Source: Microbacterium telephonicum
GTDB lineage: Bacteria; Actinomycetota; Actinomycetes; Actinomycetales; Microbacteriaceae
Direction of reading: 5' to 3'
Assembly (NCBI RefSeq): GCF_003651225.1
Contig: NZ_RCDB01000002.1
Span: 372,001 to 436,000, forward strand
DNA length: 64,000 bases
This document shows positions 44,028-53,311 of this stretch, piece after piece. Numbering within the stretch: the first letter of the stretch is position 1; every line of letters starts with the position of its first letter. The translations under genes and the position numbers were made by a program. Under the pieces are notes generated by a model. That model made no database searches. It worked only from the letters and a program-made list of their open reading frames with translations, and had not been told where the DNA came from.

Positions 44028-46079
44028 ATGACGGACGCCCTCAATCCCCTCCTCGCCGCGAGCACGTTGCCGTACGGCCTCCCCGATTACCGGGAGATCA
44101 CCCCCGAGCACTACCTGCCCGCCTTCGAGGCCGCTTTCGCCGAGCACCGCCGCGAGATCGACGCCATCACCCGAGTGCGCTCCGCCCCGACCTTCGAGAA
44201 CACCCTCGTTCCGCTGGAGCGCTCCGGCGACCTGCTGGGCCGCGTGGCCCGCACGTTCTACACGGTCTCCGCCGCCGACGCGACGCCGGAGATCCAACAG
44301 ATCGACGAGACCCTGGCGCCGCTCATGTCCGCCCACCATGATGCGATCCAGCTCGATGCCGCTCTCTACCAGCGGATCACCGCGGTCCACGACAGTCTCG
44401 ACCGCCAGGACCTCACCGCGGAGCAGCGCTACCTGGTCGAGCGCCACCACCGCGAGATGACCCACGCCGGTGCAGGACTCGACGACGCCGACAAGGCGCG
44501 ACTCGTCGAGCTCAACCAGCGCCTGTCGGTGCTGACGACCACCTTCGAGAAGAACCTCCTCGCCGACACGAACGATCTGGCGGTCGTCTTCGACAGCGCG
44601 GACCAGCTCGCCGGGCTGACGGAGGGCGAGATCTCCGCCGCCGCCCGCAATGCGGCCGAGCGCGGGCTCGAAGGGTCGTTCGTCGTGACCCTCACGCTGT
44701 TCACCGGCCACCCCTACCTCGCGAGCCTCACCGACCGGGGAAGCCGACGTCGCCTCCTGGAGGCCTCCCGCTCCCGCGGCTCCCGCGGGAACGCGAACGA
44801 CAACCGCGCAGTACTCATCGAGATCGTGCGCCTGCGCGCGCAGCGCGCCGCGTTGCTGGGCCACCCGTCGCACGCGGCCTACGTCACGAGCGACGAGACC
44901 GCCGGCTCTCCCGAGGCCGTGCACGATCTCCTCCGCCGTCTCGCGGTGCCCGCCGCGGCGAACGCGCGGCGCGAGCAGGCCGCTCTGCAGGCCGTCGCCG
45001 ACGCGGACGGGGCCGGCATCGAGATCGCCGCAGAGGACTGGGCCCACTACACCGAGAAGGTGCGCGCCGCAGAGTACGACCTCGACCGCACCGCGCTGCG
45101 TCCCTGGTTCGAGGCGGAACGCGTGCTGCGCGACGGCGTCTTCGCCGCCGCGACGCGCCTGTACGGACTCTCCTTCACGGAACGCCCTGACCTGCCCGCG
45201 TATCACCCGGACGCCCGTGTCTTCGAGGTCTTCAACGAGGACGGGTCGGCGCTCGGGCTGTTCGTCCTCGACCTCTACACGCGGGACACCAAGCGGGGCG
45301 GCGCCTGGATGAACTCCATCGTGCTCCAGTCCGAGCTGCGCGGCACCGCGCCGGTCGTGGTCAACAACCTCAACGTCCCCAAGCCCGCCGACGGGCCGAC
45401 GCTGCTGACGCTGGACGAGGTGACGACCCTCTTCCACGAGTTCGGCCACGCCCTGCACGGTCTGTTCGCAACGGTCACCTACCCGCACTTCGCCGGCACC
45501 AACGTGTTCCGCGACTTCGTGGAGTTCCCCAGCCAGGTCAACGAGATGTGGATCCTGTGGCCGGAGATCCTCGCCGCCTACGCCCGCCACATCGAGACCG
45601 GCGACCCCCTGCCGCAGGACGTGGTCGACCGGCTGCAGGCCTCGGAGACGTTCAACCAGGGCTTCGCGACGAGCGAATACCTCGCCGCGGCCTGGCTCGA
45701 CCAGGCGTGGCACTCACTCTCCGCCGACGAGGCCGCGGCCGTGGCGGACGTGGCCGCCTTCGAGGCAGCGGCCCTCGCCGACATCGGGCTCGACAACCCC
45801 GCCGTGCCCACCCGGTACTCGTCGACATACTTCGCCCACGTATTCTCGGGCGGATACTCCGCCGGGTACTACTCCTACATCTGGAGCGAGGTGCTCGACG
45901 CCGACACCGTCGAGTGGTTCCGCGAGAACGGCGGTCTCACGCGCGCGAACGGCGACCGGTTCCGCTCCCGACTGCTCGGCGTCGGCGGCGCGAAGGATCC
46001 CCTCGCCGCCTATCGCGACTTCCGCGGCCGCGACGCCGAGATCGGCCCCCTGCTTGAGCGACGAGGTCTCGCCGGCTGA
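44028..46079 (+). CDS. dcp: Peptidyl-dipeptidase Dcp (M3 family)
   Basis: 683-residue zinc peptidase removing dipeptides from peptide C termini. It is cytoplasmic (no signal peptide). The HEFGH zinc motif at residues 470-474 is in TLFHEFGHALHGLFA, with the third Glu ligand in the following helix region FVEFPSQVNEMW. Other family landmarks are GGAWMNSIVLQS and YYSYIWSEVLDADTVEWF. It shares the divergent promoter region with the regulator gene but has its own -10. Confidence 0.93.
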   Translation: MTDALNPLLAASTLPYGLPDYREITPEHYLPAFEAAFAEHRREIDAITRVRSAPTFENTLVPLERSGDLLGRVARTFYTVSAADATPEIQQIDETLAPLMSAHHDAIQLDAALYQRITAVHDSLDRQDLTAEQRYLVERHHREMTHAGAGLDDADKARLVELNQRLSVLTTTFEKNLLADTNDLAVVFDSADQLAGLTEGEISAAARNAAERGLEGSFVVTLTLFTGHPYLASLTDRGSRRRLLEASRSRGSRGNANDNRAVLIEIVRLRAQRAALLGHPSHAAYVTSDETAGSPEAVHDLLRRLAVPAAANARREQAALQAVADADGAGIEIAAEDWAHYTEKVRAAEYDLDRTALRPWFEAERVLRDGVFAAATRLYGLSFTERPDLPAYHPDARVFEVFNEDGSALGLFVLDLYTRDTKRGGAWMNSIVLQSELRGTAPVVVNNLNVPKPADGPTLLTLDEVTTLFHEFGHALHGLFATVTYPHFAGTNVFRDFVEFPSQVNEMWILWPEILAAYARHIETGDPLPQDVVDRLQASETFNQGFATSEYLAAAWLDQAWHSLSADEAAAVADVAAFEAAALADIGLDNPAVPTRYSSTYFAHVFSGGYSAGYYSYIWSEVLDADTVEWFRENGGLTRANGDRFRSRLLGVGGAKDPLAAYRDFRGRDAEIGPLLERRGLAG

Positions 46080-46124
46080 CGGCGCGGGGTTGTCGAGGTC
46101 GGTCTCCGCCGCGATCATGGGCTC

Positions 46125-46622
46125 ATGACCGATCCCGCCTTTCCCGACCGTCCCTTCGACCTCGCCCAGCGGGTGGTGCTGACGGCGACCCGGCTCGCGG
46201 TCGTCCGTCACGACGGCATCACGATCGCGGACCTTCATCCCCTGTTCGACGCGGGTTACGCGGCGCTCGCCGCCCTCAACGCCCAGGGGACGATCACGGC
46301 GACCGGTCCCGCCGTGGCGGTGTACTACGGCGACCCGATGACGACGTTCGACCTCGAGCTCGGCTTCCCGGTGACGGCGGCACCGGACGGGGAGATCACG
46401 GTGGGCTCCGTCACGGTGCGCGGTTCCGCGCTGCCGGAAGGCCCTGCCGCGGCTTCGACGTACGTCGGCTCATACGACGCCCTCGGGTCGGGTTGGCAGG
46501 CGCTCGCGACCGCCGCGGATGCGGAACCTGTCGGAATCTGGATCGAGAGTTACGTGAGCGACCCGACGCAGACGTCCCCTGAGCAGCTGCGCACCGACCT
46601 GATCATGCCCGTCCGGACCTGA
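46125..46622 (+). CDS. GyrI-like effector-binding domain protein
   Basis: 165 residues. A free-standing GyrI/AraC effector-binding fold: VVLTATRLAVVRHDG at the start, YYGDPMTTFDLELGFPV in the middle and AASTYVGSYDAL, GIWIESYV towards the end. Such proteins bind or hydrolyse small hydrophobic compounds, or act as ligand sensors without a DNA-binding domain. No partner is evident. The stop converges on the next gene, both stops lying in one small palindrome (46620-46632). Confidence 0.78.
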   Translation: MTDPAFPDRPFDLAQRVVLTATRLAVVRHDGITIADLHPLFDAGYAALAALNAQGTITATGPAVAVYYGDPMTTFDLELGFPVTAAPDGEITVGSVTVRGSALPEGPAAASTYVGSYDALGSGWQALATAADAEPVGIWIESYVSDPTQTSPEQLRTDLIMPVRT

Positions 46623-46629
46623 GCCCGGC

Positions 46630-47193
46630 TCACGCGGGACCGTCGTCGACGGCGTAGACGAGGCGTGCGAATTGTCCGACCGCCTTCGCCGACACGAGCC
46701 GCAGTCGGTCGCACTCGAGGCGGCGCGGCAGCAGCGGGGCTCCTCCGGTGAGCAGCACCGGCGCGATCGACACGGCGATCTCGTCGAGCAGACCGGCGTC
46801 GAGGAACTGTCCCGCGAGGTCTCCCCCGCCGACGACCCAGATGTCGGCGTCCCCCGCCGCCTCTCGCAGCCGCGGGAGCACGTCGACGACATCGCCCGAG
46901 ACGAAGGTGATGTCGGCACCTTCGGGCACGGGCAAGTCGCGGGTGGTGAACACGAACGTCGGCCGGTCGCCGTGGAAGTCGCGCCACTTCTCCGGGTGGG
47001 CGAGGATGTCGGACTCCGCGAGCACCCACTCGTACGTGGTCGATCCCTCGACCAGCACGCCGGCGTTCTGCGGCAGCACCTCGTCGTCCGGCGTCGTGCC
47101 GCCGTCGACGGCGAACAACCAGGAGAGCGAGTTCTGCTCGTCGGCGATCCAGCCGTTCAGTGAGGTCGCTGTGTCGAAGATGATGCGTCCCAT
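46630..47193 (-). CDS. Dihydrofolate reductase-like protein (RibD C-terminal family)
   Basis: 187 residues. RibD-C/DHFR-like fold: IIFDTATSLNGWIADEQNSL at the N terminus, then FVFTTRDLPVP, IWVVGGGDLAGQFLDAGLLDEI with the NADPH loop, and ending LVSAKAVGQFARLVY. Reductase of unknown substrate; true folate reductase is unlikely. Leaderless start TAGCGT-6-ATG. Confidence 0.85.
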   Translation of the reverse strand: MGRIIFDTATSLNGWIADEQNSLSWLFAVDGGTTPDDEVLPQNAGVLVEGSTTYEWVLAESDILAHPEKWRDFHGDRPTFVFTTRDLPVPEGADITFVSGDVVDVLPRLREAAGDADIWVVGGGDLAGQFLDAGLLDEIAVSIAPVLLTGGAPLLPRRLECDRLRLVSAKAVGQFARLVYAVDDGPA

Positions 47194-47199
47194 ACCGCG

Positions 47200-47205
47200 A
47201 CGCTA
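47200..47205 (-). promoter_or_regulatory. Leaderless -10 TAGCGT for the DHFR-like gene
   Basis: TAGCGT on the minus strand, 6 bases before ATG at 47193. Confidence 0.6.
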
Positions 47206-47225
47206 GCCCGCACCGCCGACATCCG

Positions 47226-48347
47226 TCATCCTGCCAGCAGCCCGAGTTCGACCGCGAAGCCGCGCACGCGCTCGGCCATCTCCTCCGGCACCTCCGCGAC
47301 CGCGAAGTGGCCGCCGCGGTCGAGGCGCGAGAAGCCCCGCAGATCACGGTAGAACGCACGGGCGAGCGATTCGGGGTAGTCGTGCTCATGGCGCTGGACG
47401 GCCACGAGCGCAGGCACGGTCACCGGTTCGATCGCCGCCGGCCGGTCGGCTCCCTCGTAGTAGGGCCGGAACGACGTGCCGATCGACTGGGTGACCCAGT
47501 AGACCATCCCTTCCGTGAGCAGCCGATCGCGTCCGATCAGTCGCTCGACAGACCGCGGATCATCGGTGTCGGCGTCGCTCCACTCGACGATCTTCTCGAC
47601 GAGCCACGCGAGCAGTCCCGCGGGCGAGTCGTTCAGCGCGACGGCGAGCGTGTCGGGACGGGTCGCCTGCGCGTGTCCGTACGCGCCCTCCGTCTCGTGG
47701 TCGGCGGCGAGCCGCGCGAAGAAGGCCACCTCGTCGGGCTCGGTGAGCGCGCTGCGCTCCGCCTGGGACGGGAAGTGCGCATGCGTCGCGATGACGCCGG
47801 CGACATGGTCGGGATGCTGCGACGCGAGCAGATCGTTCACGTTCGCCGAGACGTCCTCTCCGTATGTCAGATACCGCTCGTAGCCGAGGGTCTCGGTCAT
47901 GAGCAGATGCATCGTGCGGGCCAGCGCGTGCTCGCTGATCGGCCGGTCGGGATACGGCGGCGAGAACCCGAAGCCCGGAAAGCTCGGGACGACGACGTGC
48001 ATGTCGGGGAGGCGCGCCGCGAGTTCCAGTTGCAGCGCGAAGGTGTGCGGCCAGCCGTGCATCACGAGCAGCGCGGGAGCATCGGGATCCGCCGATCGAA
48101 GATGGGCGAAGTGGATCGTCGTACCGTCGACGTCCGCGAGGAACTGCGGGACGGCGTTCAGCTCGCGCTCGCGGGCGCGCCAGTCCCACGTACGCCAGGC
48201 ATCGACGAGTTCGTCACGGTAGGCCGCCGACATCCCCGACCGGGGACGGCGGGGTGAATCCGGCAGGGCACGGGTGCGCCCGAGCCGGTCGTGCAGGTCG
48301 TCGAGGACGGCGTCGTCGATGTGGAGGGTGAACGGCTTGATTCCCAT
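47226..48347 (-). CDS. Epoxide hydrolase-like alpha/beta hydrolase
   Basis: 373 residues. An EHN N-terminal domain (HIDDAVLDDLHDRLGRTR) precedes the alpha/beta hydrolase core. The oxyanion element is VMHGWPHTF; the nucleophile position reads YLTYGEDVSANVN, where the Asp sits in GED rather than the usual GGDWG. The C-terminal His is in RGGHFAVAEVPEE. It converts epoxides, or possibly related ethers, to diols; the substrate is unknown. Leaderless start TACCGT-6-ATG. Confidence 0.85.
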   Translation of the reverse strand: MGIKPFTLHIDDAVLDDLHDRLGRTRALPDSPRRPRSGMSAAYRDELVDAWRTWDWRARERELNAVPQFLADVDGTTIHFAHLRSADPDAPALLVMHGWPHTFALQLELAARLPDMHVVVPSFPGFGFSPPYPDRPISEHALARTMHLLMTETLGYERYLTYGEDVSANVNDLLASQHPDHVAGVIATHAHFPSQAERSALTEPDEVAFFARLAADHETEGAYGHAQATRPDTLAVALNDSPAGLLAWLVEKIVEWSDADTDDPRSVERLIGRDRLLTEGMVYWVTQSIGTSFRPYYEGADRPAAIEPVTVPALVAVQRHEHDYPESLARAFYRDLRGFSRLDRGGHFAVAEVPEEMAERVRGFAVELGLLAG

Positions 48348-48353
48348 GCCGCC

Positions 48354-48359
48354 ACGGTA
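48354..48359 (-). promoter_or_regulatory. Leaderless -10 TACCGT for the epoxide hydrolase gene
   Basis: TACCGT on the minus strand, 6 bases before ATG at 48347. Confidence 0.55.
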
Positions 48360-48399
48360 GGCGGGGCATCCGACATCCGCGGGTGCCGTCGTGTGCGCA

Positions 48400-48420
48400 G
48401 CGCCGACGGGGCGTCGGCGC
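48400..48420 (-). terminator. clpX terminator
   Basis: 8-bp arms GCGCCGAC/GTCGGCGC (48400-48407/48413-48420) with a 5-base loop, just past the clpX stop. Confidence 0.55.
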
Positions 48421-48424
48421 GACG

Positions 48425-49693
48425 TCAGGCGCTCTTGCGCTTCTGGCGCAGCACGAGAGTGGGGGCGGCACCCTCTGTGACGGCCGCGCGGGTGACGATC
48501 ACCTTGTCGACGTCTTCGGTCGACGGGATCTCGAACATGATCGGGCCGAGCACATCCTCGAGGATCGCGCGCAGGCCGCGGGCGCCGGTCTTGCGGGCCA
48601 CGGCGAGGTCGGCGATGGCCATCAGCGCCTCGTCGTCGAACTCCAGCTCGACGCCGTCGAGCTGGAACATGCGCTGGTACTGCTTCACGAACGCGTTCTT
48701 GGGACCGGTGAGGATCTCCACGAGCGCCTCCTGATCCAGCGGCGCCACCGAGGTGACGACCGGCAGACGGCCGATGAACTCGGGGATGAGGCCGAACTTG
48801 TGCAGGTCTTCGGGTTCGACGTCCTTGAACAGGTCGAGGTCCTGGCCCTTGTCGTGCAGCGGGGCGCCGAAACCGACGCCGTGCTTGCCGACACGGGAGG
48901 AGATGATCTCCTCGAGTCCGGCGAAGGCCCCCGCCACGATGAAGAGCACGTTCGTCGTGTCGATCTGGATGAACTCCTGATGCGGGTGCTTACGGCCGCC
49001 CTGCGGGGGCACCGAGGCCACCGTCCCCTCGAGGATCTTCAGAAGCGCCTGCTGCACTCCCTCGCCGGAGACGTCGCGCGTGATCGACGGGTTCTCGGCC
49101 TTGCGGGCGATCTTGTCGACCTCGTCGATGTAGATGATGCCCGTCTCCGCGCGCTTGACGTCGAAGTCGGCGGCCTGCAGGAGCTTCAGGAGGATGTTCT
49201 CGACGTCCTCACCCACGTAGCCCGCCTCGGTGAGCGCGGTGGCGTCGGCGACGGCGAACGGCACGTTCAGCCGCTTCGCGAGGGTCTGTGCGAGATAGGT
49301 CTTGCCGCACCCGGTCGGGCCGAGGAGCAGGATGTTGCTCTTCGCGATCTCGACCTCGTCGGCCCGCTGCTCGGCAGGCTGCAGGGTGCCGTGGGCGCGC
49401 ACCCGCTTGTAGTGGTTGTACACGGCCACCGCGAGGGCGCGCTTGGCCGGGTCCTGCCCGACCACGTACTCCTCGAGGAACGCGAAGATCTCGCGGGGCT
49501 TGGGCAGGTCGAAATCGGCGACCTCGCCCTCACCGGATTCCGCCATCCGCTCTTCGATGATCTCGTTGCACAACTCGACGCACTCGTCGCAGATGTACAC
49601 GCCGGGACCGGCGATCAGCTGCTGCACCTGCTTCTGGCTCTTTCCGCAGAACGAGCATTTGAAGAGGTCGGCACTCTCACCGATGCGAGCCAT
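48425..49693 (-). CDS. clpX: ClpX ATPase
   Basis: 422-residue unfoldase feeding ClpP. Zinc finger with C13, C16, C35, C38 ([19 protein letters not shown]); AAA+ module with Walker A GPTGCGKT, Walker [12 protein letters not shown] and sensor region; the pore loop GYVGEDV; C-terminal KRKSA tail. ATG with AAGGAG 7 bases upstream. A terminator separates it from clpP2, and it has its own TAGGCT promoter, so it is a separate transcript. Confidence 0.97.
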   Translation of the reverse strand: MARIGESADLFKCSFCGKSQKQVQQLIAGPGVYICDECVELCNEIIEERMAESGEGEVADFDLPKPREIFAFLEEYVVGQDPAKRALAVAVYNHYKRVRAHGTLQPAEQRADEVEIAKSNILLLGPTGCGKTYLAQTLAKRLNVPFAVADATALTEAGYVGEDVENILLKLLQAADFDVKRAETGIIYIDEVDKIARKAENPSITRDVSGEGVQQALLKILEGTVASVPPQGGRKHPHQEFIQIDTTNVLFIVAGAFAGLEEIISSRVGKHGVGFGAPLHDKGQDLDLFKDVEPEDLHKFGLIPEFIGRLPVVTSVAPLDQEALVEILTGPKNAFVKQYQRMFQLDGVELEFDDEALMAIADLAVARKTGARGLRAILEDVLGPIMFEIPSTEDVDKVIVTRAAVTEGAAPTLVLRQKRKSA

Positions 49694-49732
49694 GGCTCTT
49701 CTCCTTCATCCGGGGTCGAGTCGCGTCGTTCG

Positions 49733-49738
49733 AGCCTA
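49733..49738 (-). promoter_or_regulatory. -10 hexamer TAGGCT for clpX
   Basis: TAGGCT on the minus strand, 39 bases before the clpX ATG; the leader contains AAGGAG. Confidence 0.5.
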
Positions 49739-49804
49739 ACCGCTCCGGACGACATCGCGGCGGATTGCGTCGTCGCGTGTGGAGGATGCGGTTCCGCGGG
49801 GACG

Positions 49805-49837
49805 ACGAGAGCCCCGGCCGACGGCCGGGGCTCTCGT
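49805..49837 (-). terminator. clpP1P2 terminator
   Basis: Perfect 15-bp arms 49805-49819/49823-49837 with a 3-base loop, 9 bases past the clpP2 stop. Confidence 0.85.
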
Positions 49838-49846
49838 GGACGGCGA

Positions 49847-50512
49847 TCAGGACGTGATCGCCGCGGGGGTGCGCTTGCGCGAGGTCAGCACCTGGTCGAC
49901 GACGCCGTAGTCGAGGGCCTCGGCCGCCGACAGGATCTTGTCGCGGTCGATGTCCTTGTGCACCTGGTCCTGCGACCGGTTGGTGTGCTTGGCCATCGTC
50001 TCCTCGAGCCAGGTGCGCATGCGGAGGATCTCCGCGGCCTGGATCTCGATGTCCGACGCCTGCCCGTGGCCGGCCTCGCCGACGGCGGGCTGGTGCATGA
50101 GGATGCGGGCGTTGGGCAGCGCCAGGCGCTTGCCGGGGGCACCGGCGGCCAGCAGCACCGACGCGGCCGAGGCGGCCTGGCCGAGCACGACGGTCTGGAT
50201 CTGCGGCGACACGTACTGCATGGTGTCGTAGATCGCCGTCATCGCCGTGAACGAGCCACCGGGCGAGTTGATGTACATGATGATGTCGCGGTCGGGGTCC
50301 TGCGACTCGAGTACGAGCAGCTGGGCCATGACGTCGTCGGCGGACGCGTCGTCGACCTGCACTCCGAGGAAGATGACGCGGTCCTCGAAGAGCTTGTTGT
50401 ACGGGTCCTGGCGCTTGTAGCCGTACGCCGTGCGCTCCTCGAACTGCGGGAGGATGTAGCGGCTCGAGGGCATCTGCACGCCGGGGACGCTGCCGAAGGT
50501 GGGGGTGTTCAT
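49847..50512 (-). CDS. clpP2: ClpP2 protease subunit
   Basis: 221 residues. Serine peptidase subunit of the Clp chamber. Catalytic S115 in LGQAASAASVLLAAG and H140 in ILMHQPAVG; the oxyanion GGSF is at 86-89. The N-terminal 30 residues are longer than in ClpP1, as usual for the actinobacterial ClpP2, which contacts ClpX. ATG with GGAGG 8 bases upstream. It follows clpP1 by 16 bases in one operon. Confidence 0.96.
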   Translation of the reverse strand: MNTPTFGSVPGVQMPSSRYILPQFEERTAYGYKRQDPYNKLFEDRVIFLGVQVDDASADDVMAQLLVLESQDPDRDIIMYINSPGGSFTAMTAIYDTMQYVSPQIQTVVLGQAASAASVLLAAGAPGKRLALPNARILMHQPAVGEAGHGQASDIEIQAAEILRMRTWLEETMAKHTNRSQDQVHKDIDRDKILSAAEALDYGVVDQVLTSRKRTPAAITS

Positions 50513-50528
50513 TCTCGTGTCCTCCGGG

Positions 50529-51113
50529 TCAGTTCTCGGTCCCGCCGCCGCCGATGACGTCGGAGGCGGACTCGCGGATGTGGTCGACGAAGCCGTATTC
50601 GAGGGCCTCTTCGGCCGTGAACCAGCGGTCGCGGTCACCGTCGGCGTTGACCTGCTCGACCGACTTTCCGGTCTGCGACGCGGTGATCTCGGCGAGCCGG
50701 CGCTTCATGTCGAGGATGAGCTGGGCCTGCGTCTGGATGTCGCTCGAGGTGCCGCCGAAGCCGCCGTGCGGCTGGTGCAGCAGGACGCGGGCGTTGGGGG
50801 TGATGTAGCGCTTCCCCTTGGTGCCGGCCGTCAGCAGCAGCTGCCCCATCGACGCGGCCATGCCGATGCCGACCGTGACGATGTCGTTCGGCACGAACTG
50901 CATCGTGTCGTAGATCGCCATGCCGGCGGTGATCGATCCGCCGGGCGAGTTGATGTAGAGGTAGATGTCCTTCTCGGAGTCCTCTGCCGCGAGGAGGAGG
51001 ATCTTGGCGCAGATCTCGTTCGCGTTCTCGTCGCGCACCTCCGAACCGAGCCAGATGATGCGGTCCCTCAGCAGCCTGTCGAAGACGCTCTGTGCGACAA
51101 GCGGTTCAGCCAT
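50529..51113 (-). CDS. clpP1: ClpP1 protease subunit
   Basis: 194 residues. Catalytic S88 in [14 protein letters not shown]113 in LLHQPHGG, and Asp in [11 protein letters not shown] region. In actinobacteria ClpP1 and ClpP2 form separate rings of one mixed tetradecamer. The ATG at 51113 has AGGAG 5 bases upstream; a GTG six bases earlier would touch that site and is less likely. Confidence 0.96.
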   Translation of the reverse strand: MAEPLVAQSVFDRLLRDRIIWLGSEVRDENANEICAKILLLAAEDSEKDIYLYINSPGGSITAGMAIYDTMQFVPNDIVTVGIGMAASMGQLLLTAGTKGKRYITPNARVLLHQPHGGFGGTSSDIQTQAQLILDMKRRLAEITASQTGKSVEQVNADGDRDRWFTAEEALEYGFVDHIRESASDVIGGGGTEN

Positions 51114-51140
51114 GTTCACTCCTGTGTCTGTTGTGCTTCG

Positions 51141-51146
51141 AATCTA
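51141..51146 (-). promoter_or_regulatory. -10 hexamer TAGATT for clpP1P2
   Basis: TAGATT on the minus strand, 27 bases before the clpP1 ATG. Confidence 0.45.
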
Positions 51147-51222
51147 CCCAGCCGAACGCGGCGCCCCGCCCGTGTTCGCCGTCGGCATAGCGGCGTGGCG
51201 CGGCCGACGCCGGGCCTGGACG

Positions 51223-51258
51223 ACGAAGGGGCGGATGCCGTGGCATCCGCCCCTTCGT
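51223..51258 (-). terminator. tig terminator
   Basis: Perfect 17-bp arms 51223-51239/51242-51258 with a 2-base loop, 20 bases past the tig stop. It contains CGGATGCC and its complement. Confidence 0.85.
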
Positions 51259-51278
51259 GCGGTGGTGTGTCGCTCGGA

Positions 51279-52772
51279 CTACTCCGCGTCGGCGGCCTTC
51301 GCCGGCGCCTTCTTGGCGGCGGGCTTGCGGGCGGGCGCCTTCTTCGCGGGGGCCTCGGCGGCCTCCTCGACGGCGGCGTCGTCCTTCTTGGCGGGCGCCT
51401 TCTTCGCGGCGGGCTTCTTCGCGGGGGCCTTCTTGGCGGCGGGCTTCTCGGCCGGCGCCTCCTCGGCGGCCTCGGCCTCGGCGGCATCCTCGTCCTCGAC
51501 GGCGGCGAAGCCGGCCAGGTCGACCGTCTTGCCGTTCGTGTCGACGACGGAGACCTTGCCGAGCGCGATCGCGAGGGCCTTGTTGCGGGCGACCTCGCCG
51601 ACCATCGACGGCAGCTGGTTGCCCTGCTGCAGCGCGTCGACGAACTCCTGCGGCGCCATGCCGTACTGCGCGGAGGACTGGATGAGGTACTGCGTGAGCT
51701 CCTCCTGCGACACCTGCACCTCGTGCGCCTCGGCGAGCTTGTCCAGCACCATCTGGGTGCGGAACTGCTTCTGGCTGGCCTCGGTCACCTCGGCACGGTG
51801 CTCGTCGTCCTCCAGGCGTCCCTCGCCCTCGAGGTGCGCGTGCACCTCGTCCTCGACGAGCTGGGCCGGCACGGGGATGTCGATCGTGGTGATGAGGGTC
51901 TCGATGAGCTTGTCGCGCGCGGCGGCACCCTGCGTGAACACCGACTGCTCGGCGACGCGCTCAGCGAGGCTGTCGCGCAACTCGGCGATCGTGTCGAACT
52001 CCGACGCCATCTGCGCGAAGTCGTCGTCGGCGTCGGGCAGCTCGCGCTCCTTGACGGCCTTGACCGAGACCGAGACCTCGGCCTCCTCGCCGGCGTGGTC
52101 GCCACCGACGAGCTTCGAGCGGAACGTGGTGTCCTCACCGGCGGTGAGCGAGTCCACGGCCTCGTCGATGCCCTCGAGCAGCTCGCCGGAGCCGACCTCG
52201 TACGACACGCCCTCGGCGCGGTCGATCTCGGTGCCGTCGATCGCGGCGACGAGGTCGAGCTCGACGAAGTCGCCCTTCGCGGCGGGGCGGTCGACGGTGA
52301 TGAGGGTGCCGAAGCGGGCGCGCAGGCGGTCCAGCTCGGCGTCGACTGCGGCGGCGTCGGTCTCGACGGCGTCGACCTCGACGGTGATCTCCGACAGCGC
52401 CGGCAGATCGAACTCGGGGCGCACGTCGACCTCGACCTCGACCTTGAGGTCGCCGGAGAAGTCCTTGTCGCTGGGCCACTCGATGACCTCGGCCGACGGA
52501 CGGCCGACGATGCGCACCTCGTTGGCCTGCACGGCCTCGCGGTAGAACGCGTCGAGGCCCTCGCTGACGGCGTGCTCGATGACGGCGCCACGACCGATGC
52601 GCTGGTCGATGATGGGGGCGGGCACCTTGCCCTTGCGGAAGCCGGGGATCTGCACGTCCTGAGCGATGTGCTCGTAGGCGTGGGTGATGCTGGGCTTCAG
52701 CTCCTCTGGGGTGACCGTGATGTGCAGCTTCACCCGGGTCGGGCCGAGCTTCTCGACGGTGCTGGTGACCAT
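51279..52772 (-). CDS. tig: Trigger factor with Lys/Ala-rich tail
   Basis: 497 residues. Ribosome-bound chaperone and prolyl isomerase. The ribosome-binding [13 protein letters not shown] lies near 45, the FKBP-type domain about 155-240 ([15 protein letters not shown]), and the helical chaperone domain to about 430. The last 60 residues are an unusual low-complexity tail of AAKKAPAKK repeats mixed with Glu/Ala. The ATG at 52772 has GGAG 11 bases upstream, rather far. tRNA-Pro lies 67 bases upstream on the same strand. Confidence 0.95.
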   Translation of the reverse strand: MVTSTVEKLGPTRVKLHITVTPEELKPSITHAYEHIAQDVQIPGFRKGKVPAPIIDQRIGRGAVIEHAVSEGLDAFYREAVQANEVRIVGRPSAEVIEWPSDKDFSGDLKVEVEVDVRPEFDLPALSEITVEVDAVETDAAAVDAELDRLRARFGTLITVDRPAAKGDFVELDLVAAIDGTEIDRAEGVSYEVGSGELLEGIDEAVDSLTAGEDTTFRSKLVGGDHAGEEAEVSVSVKAVKERELPDADDDFAQMASEFDTIAELRDSLAERVAEQSVFTQGAAARDKLIETLITTIDIPVPAQLVEDEVHAHLEGEGRLEDDEHRAEVTEASQKQFRTQMVLDKLAEAHEVQVSQEELTQYLIQSSAQYGMAPQEFVDALQQGNQLPSMVGEVARNKALAIALGKVSVVDTNGKTVDLAGFAAVEDEDAAEAEAAEEAPAEKPAAKKAPAKKPAAKKAPAKKDDAAVEEAAEAPAKKAPARKPAAKKAPAKAADAE

Positions 52773-52839
52773 GCCTGTTCGTTCTCCTTGTCCGGCCGCG
52801 CACATGCGCGTCCGTTGGTGGTCTGGGTCTGTGGGGCCG

Positions 52840-52916
52840 TGGTCGGGGCGACAGGATTTGAACCTGCGGCCTCCCGCTCCCAAAGCGGGCGCTCTACCAA
52901 GCTGAGCTACGCCCCG
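52840..52916 (-). tRNA. tRNA-Pro (TGG anticodon)
   Basis: Minus strand: acceptor CGGGGCG/CGCCCCG, anticodon arm CCCGC-TTTGGGA-GCGGG giving TGG (codon CCA), T arm with GGTTCAAATCC. Discriminator A and an encoded CCA end at 52840. Confidence 0.95.
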
Positions 52917-52954
52917 GGAGGGCGCACGAGGGTGCACCGAATCCGGCCTCGTCA

Positions 52955-52960
52955 AGTCTA
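52955..52960 (-). promoter_or_regulatory. -10 hexamer TAGACT for tRNA-Pro
   Basis: TAGACT on the minus strand, 38 bases before the tRNA; it overlaps the likely -35 zone of the divergent tRNA-Gly promoter. Confidence 0.45.
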
Positions 52961-52975
52961 GCCGACATCGCCCTG

Positions 52976-52981
52976 TAGACT
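52976..52981 (+). promoter_or_regulatory. -10 hexamer TAGACT for tRNA-Gly
   Basis: TAGACT, 27 bases before the tRNA-Gly 5' end. Same hexamer as the divergent tRNA-Pro promoter. Confidence 0.45.
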
Positions 52982-53008
52982 GTTCTGGTTGCCGCGGCTC
53001 ACCGCTGC

Positions 53009-53079
53009 GGGGGCGTAGCTCAATGGTAGAGTTCCAGTCTTCCAAACTGGCTGTGCGGGTTCGATTCCCGTCGCCCCCT
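53009..53079 (+). tRNA. tRNA-Gly (TCC anticodon)
   Basis: Acceptor GGGGGCG/CGCCCCC, anticodon arm CCAGT-CTTCCAA-ACTGG giving TCC (codon GGA), T arm GCGGG-TTCGATT-CCCGT (one mismatch allowed). Discriminator T at 53079; no CCA encoded. Confidence 0.95.
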
Positions 53080-53084
53080 CTGAG

Positions 53085-53123
53085 AACCCCGTCCGATCCG
53101 CATCGCGGAACGGCGGGGTTTTT
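53085..53123 (+). terminator. tRNA-Gly terminator
   Basis: AACCCCG...CGGGGTT stem followed by TTTTT (53119-53123), 6 bases after the tRNA. The only clear T-run terminator in the window. Confidence 0.75.
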
Positions 53124-53311
53124 CGACGGGCGATGATGCCCTCCGCCGCATCCGTCGCCGATCGTCCCGGCCCGCGGATCAGCGGGCGCGTCGTCGACGT
53201 GCGGGGATGGGTGAAGACGTCCCCGCGCGTGCCCCGTCGCTCTCTGGCGCGTCGCCGCGCCCTCGTGCGCGCCACCGCGCGCCCGAGCTGCACCACCGAA
53301 AGGAACACACG

